Positions 6,540 through 8,671 of a DNA stretch of 8,671 nucleotides are shown here, piece after piece. Source of the stretch: CAWKZT01 sp963854565 (lineage in GTDB: Bacteria > Actinomycetota > Acidimicrobiia > Acidimicrobiales > JAHEJN01); contig CAWKZT010000075.1 of assembly GCA_963854565.1 (NCBI GenBank), positions 1-8,671 of the forward strand, given 5' to 3'. Within the stretch, counting starts at the first letter, position 1, and each line of letters opens with the position of its first letter. Below the pieces are notes generated by a model. The model was not told where the DNA came from. It did no database searches and saw only the letters and a list, made by a program, of their open reading frames with translations. The translations under genes and the position numbers were made by a program.

Positions 6540-7701
6540 CGATCTCACGTCGGAGAATCCGTTCGTTCGTTATCGCGAGCGCCTTGACTCTTACCTCGTG
6601 GCATTGTCGAACGGATGGAGTGATGCCCAGTTTGTCGCGCTAGTCGAACAAATGGATACAGCGGTAGCTGCCGTTGAAGGGCACGGGTTTGCCCGGACAC
6701 CATTGGTTGCCGGCTCCGCGCTGGCCAAGGCAGCCGGGCTCGATTGCAAACTGGTCATCAAGAACGACACCGGCAATGTCGGTGGGTCGCACAAGTCACG
6801 CCATTTATTTGGACTAGCCCTGCATCACGCGGTGGCAGATTCTCCGGGATCCTCTCCCTCGACTTCGCAACCGTTGGCGATCGCATCATGCGGGAACGCC
6901 GCCTTATCCGCCTCGGTCATTGCTGCAGCACTGGGCCAAGAACTCCATGTATTTGTCCCCACCTGGGCCGATCAATCAATTGTCGACCGGTTGCAAGCCA
7001 ACGGTGCGACCGTCAACGCCTGCGAACGACGCGACACCGAACTTGGCGACCCCGCCTTCTTGCGCTACCGCGAGGCTGTCGAAGCGGGTGCACGACCCTT
7101 CACCGTGCAAGGATCCGAAGTACCAGCCGTAATCGAGGGTGCCCGCACCTTGGGCTGGGAGATCGGTGAAGAGCTTGCTACTGCGCAAGGGGCCACGGCC
7201 CACATCGACGTCATTTACCTGCAGGTTGGGGGCGGTGCTTTTGCAACAGCGGTCTCCATGGGACTGCTCGACGCCGTCGACGGTGGTTGGCTTAACGCAC
7301 CGCCTCGCATTATTGCGGTACAACCCGAGGTTGCTCACCCGCTTGTCCGGGCGTGGAACCTCCTCGTCGGCGCCAACGGCGAGGTCGATGCGACGGCCAT
7401 CATGCAGGCCGCTCGGGCCAACCCCGATGCGTACATGACGGCCTGGGAGAACCCGCCACCTAGCTTTGCGTCCGGAATTCTCGACGACATCACCTACGAC
7501 TGGCTAGGGGTACTTGAAGCCATGGTCCGCACAGGTGGCAGAGCAATTTGCGCCACAGAGGACCAGTTCCATCGGGCCCACGAACTAGCGCTGCAAGCCA
7601 CCGACATTGCCGCGTCGCCCACCGGAACGTCAGGATTCGCGGGCCTGTTGGCGCAGCCACCAGCAGCAGGCGAACGAGCCGTCTTAGTGTTCACTGGCTA
7701 G
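6532..7701 (+). CDS. PLP-dependent enzyme, threonine synthase-like
   Basis: Second fold-type-II PLP enzyme, 389 residues, related to threonine synthase but distinct. Motifs: NPFVRYRERLDSY (9-21), a family N-terminus; KNDTGNVGGSHKSRHLFG (77-94) with Lys88 as likely PLP lysine; the substrate loop ASCGNAALSAS (118-128); the phosphate-binding VGGGA (232-236); SPTGTSGFAG (362-371). Canonical threonine synthases have a form like NPTGSFKDRG at the lysine, so the substrate probably differs. The protein ends at VLVFTG, where threonine synthases continue past the last strand. The TTG at 6532 is chosen because it keeps the conserved NPFVRYR block; an upstream in-frame TGA at 6526 rules out a longer form, and the next good start (GTG at 6598) would delete the block. 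It overlaps the preceding gene by 8 bases with no strong ribosome binding site, so translation is probably coupled. Possibly a partner subunit of the preceding enzyme (inference). Confidence 0.85.
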   Translation: MPDDLTSENPFVRYRERLDSYLVALSNGWSDAQFVALVEQMDTAVAAVEGHGFARTPLVAGSALAKAAGLDCKLVIKNDTGNVGGSHKSRHLFGLALHHAVADSPGSSPSTSQPLAIASCGNAALSASVIAAALGQELHVFVPTWADQSIVDRLQANGATVNACERRDTELGDPAFLRYREAVEAGARPFTVQGSEVPAVIEGARTLGWEIGEELATAQGATAHIDVIYLQVGGGAFATAVSMGLLDAVDGGWLNAPPRIIAVQPEVAHPLVRAWNLLVGANGEVDATAIMQAARANPDAYMTAWENPPPSFASGILDDITYDWLGVLEAMVRTGGRAICATEDQFHRAHELALQATDIAASPTGTSGFAGLLAQPPAAGERAVLVFTG

Positions 7702-7765
7702 AACGCTTAATGACCCGACTACGTGTGCGGCGGGCCGTTCGGCCTGTAATTCAATTCTGAACAGC

Positions 7766-7810
7766 GAAGAACCCCAGACAGCGAAGGCGGCCTGGGGTTC
7801 TTCTCGTTTT
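7766..7810 (+). terminator. Rho-independent-like terminator after the PLP pair
   Basis: Perfect 12-bp inverted repeat: GAAGAACCCCAG (7766-7777) pairs with CTGGGGTTCTTC (7792-7803) across a 14-base loop, followed by TCGTTTT. It lies in the 127-bp gap between convergent genes. The T run favours the plus strand; the symmetric stem could also end transcripts from the opposite gene. Nothing else is recognisable in this gap. Confidence 0.75.
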
Positions 7811-7828
7811 CCTTCTGTTTCGCAGCCT

Positions 7829-8548
7829 CTATTTGGCGTCGGCGCGGTGCCCGCCCTTCCAGTCTTCCTGGTGGGTGGGGTCGACCTGGCCAAAGGCAGC
7901 CAGTTGCGGCGCCTCCCGCAAACTGCGCTTGAGTTCGGCGAAACCTGGAAAAGTCGCCAAGGTGATCACGCTGTCCCACAGTGGCACGGCCTCTTCGTCA
8001 GTCGGCACGCGGCTAATCACCGGCCCAAAGAACGATGGCCCAGTGGGCGGGTTGAAACTAATAATTGGCGTACCGACATCGCGTCCGGTGCGGGAAAGCG
8101 CATGCTCAGTGTCGGCTTCAATATCGGCATCCCATGAGGTGTCGTTAGCGGCATCGGCATAGGTCCCATCCATGCCCAATGAGGTCAGTACAGCTTCGAT
8201 CTGTTCGTCGGTGCCCATCCGCGAGCGGGGTGGGCCGCCTTGCTCTTCGGGGGCAACGTCGAAGATGCTTTCGCCTAAACCGGTGTACAAAGCCCCAAGT
8301 TGGTCGCGCCCACCATCGGCGCGTATAGCGGCGGCAACACGCAACATACGCAGGCCAGCGGTGTGCCCATATTCGTACCCCTCGGGGAAGTCCTTGGCGT
8401 AGTCCTTGTCCTTGTTCAAAATACGAAGTGAGATAAAGCGCCAGTCGACTGAGTAGTCCTTCTGGGCGACCACCTTGTTGATCCAACGGGACGTAATCCA
8501 CGCAAACGGACAGACCGGGTCCCAATGAAATTCGATGTCATAATCCAT
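7829..8548 (-). CDS. DsbA-family protein, Rv2466c (mycothiol nitroreductase)-like
   Basis: Thioredoxin-fold protein with an inserted helical domain, 239 residues from the chosen start, close in layout to the mycobacterial mycothiol-dependent nitroreductase Rv2466c. Shared features recalled from that family are WDPVCPFAWITSRWI (9-23), SLRILN (40-45), DVGTPI with the cis-proline (157-162), FFGPVISR (173-180), LWDSVITLATFPGFAELKR (190-208). The active site is Cys13-Pro-Phe-Ala16, whereas Rv2466c has Cys-Pro-Trp-Cys, so only one thiol remains. No signal peptide is seen, which suggests the cytosol. ATG at 8548 is preferred because TATGGT lies six bases upstream and the protein then begins just before the first strand; in-frame ATG (8566) and GTG (8569) would add six or seven residues. 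The C-terminus ends in a charged tail. Family call firm; activity (nitroreductase, isomerase or thiol reductase) open. Confidence 0.82.
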   Translation of the reverse strand: MDYDIEFHWDPVCPFAWITSRWINKVVAQKDYSVDWRFISLRILNKDKDYAKDFPEGYEYGHTAGLRMLRVAAAIRADGGRDQLGALYTGLGESIFDVAPEEQGGPPRSRMGTDEQIEAVLTSLGMDGTYADAANDTSWDADIEADTEHALSRTGRDVGTPIISFNPPTGPSFFGPVISRVPTDEEAVPLWDSVITLATFPGFAELKRSLREAPQLAAFGQVDPTHQEDWKGGHRADAK

Positions 8549-8554
8549 TTGCAA

Positions 8555-8560
8555 ACCATA
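8555..8560 (-). promoter_or_regulatory. -10 box of a leaderless promoter for the Rv2466c-like gene
   Basis: TATGGT, then TTGCAA, then ATG at 8548 on the minus strand: the third TAnnnT-N6-ATG arrangement in the window. A competing box, TATTAA at 8576-8581, lies six bases before the alternative GTG at 8569 but lacks the final T of the consensus. Confidence 0.45.
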
Positions 8561-8638
8561 GGACATCACAAACAGTTAATAGCAAGTTTGTTCTGCCGGT
8601 CGAGAAATGATGCCAACTCTCGTTATTCTGTTCGTCCT

Positions 8639-8671
8639 GTGAAGAAGCTCTCGAAATATGCCCCATTTGTC
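8639..8671 (+). CDS. Possible start of a further gene, cut by the window end
   Basis: An open frame starts at GTG 8639 and reads MKKLSKYAPFV up to the edge. A TATTCT box at 8624-8629, nine bases upstream, fits TAnnnT and could drive transcription. The basic start is compatible with an exported or membrane protein, but eleven codons cannot settle whether this is a gene. Confidence 0.2.
   Translation, partial: MKKLSKYAPFV

Overview
The window reads as ordinary chromosome of an actinobacterium, most likely a mid-GC environmental lineage such as an Acidimicrobiia relative. This placement is inferred from gene content: a coenzyme-F420-type luciferase-like oxidoreductase, a thioredoxin-fold protein resembling the mycothiol-dependent nitroreductase Rv2466c, and several genes that look leaderless (a TAnnnT -10 box exactly six bases before the start codon). 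Gene density is high, with seven complete genes and no gap above about 130 bp. I see no tRNA, rRNA, insertion sequence, CRISPR array or prophage gene.

Left part (1-3102, + strand): a 571-residue amidohydrolase of the N-acyl-D-amino-acid deacylase group, followed by a 12-helix MFS transporter. They may handle related compounds, but the transporter appears to have its own leaderless promoter.

Middle (3099-4967, - strand): a homoserine kinase (thrB) lies upstream of a luciferase-like F420-type oxidoreductase. The oxidoreductase converges on the MFS gene and their stop codons overlap in a single CTAG.

Right-middle (5010-7701, + strand): divergent from thrB across only 42 bp are two different PLP-dependent fold-type-II proteins. 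The second starts inside the last codons of the first, which suggests coupled translation. Neither is a canonical threonine synthase, although one is related to that family. Their placement beside homoserine kinase is the most interesting feature of the window.

Right end (7702-8671): a strong 12-bp terminator hairpin separates the PLP pair from a convergent DsbA/Rv2466c-like gene whose active site is CPFA, lacking the second cysteine. The last 33 bases may hold the beginning of another + strand gene.
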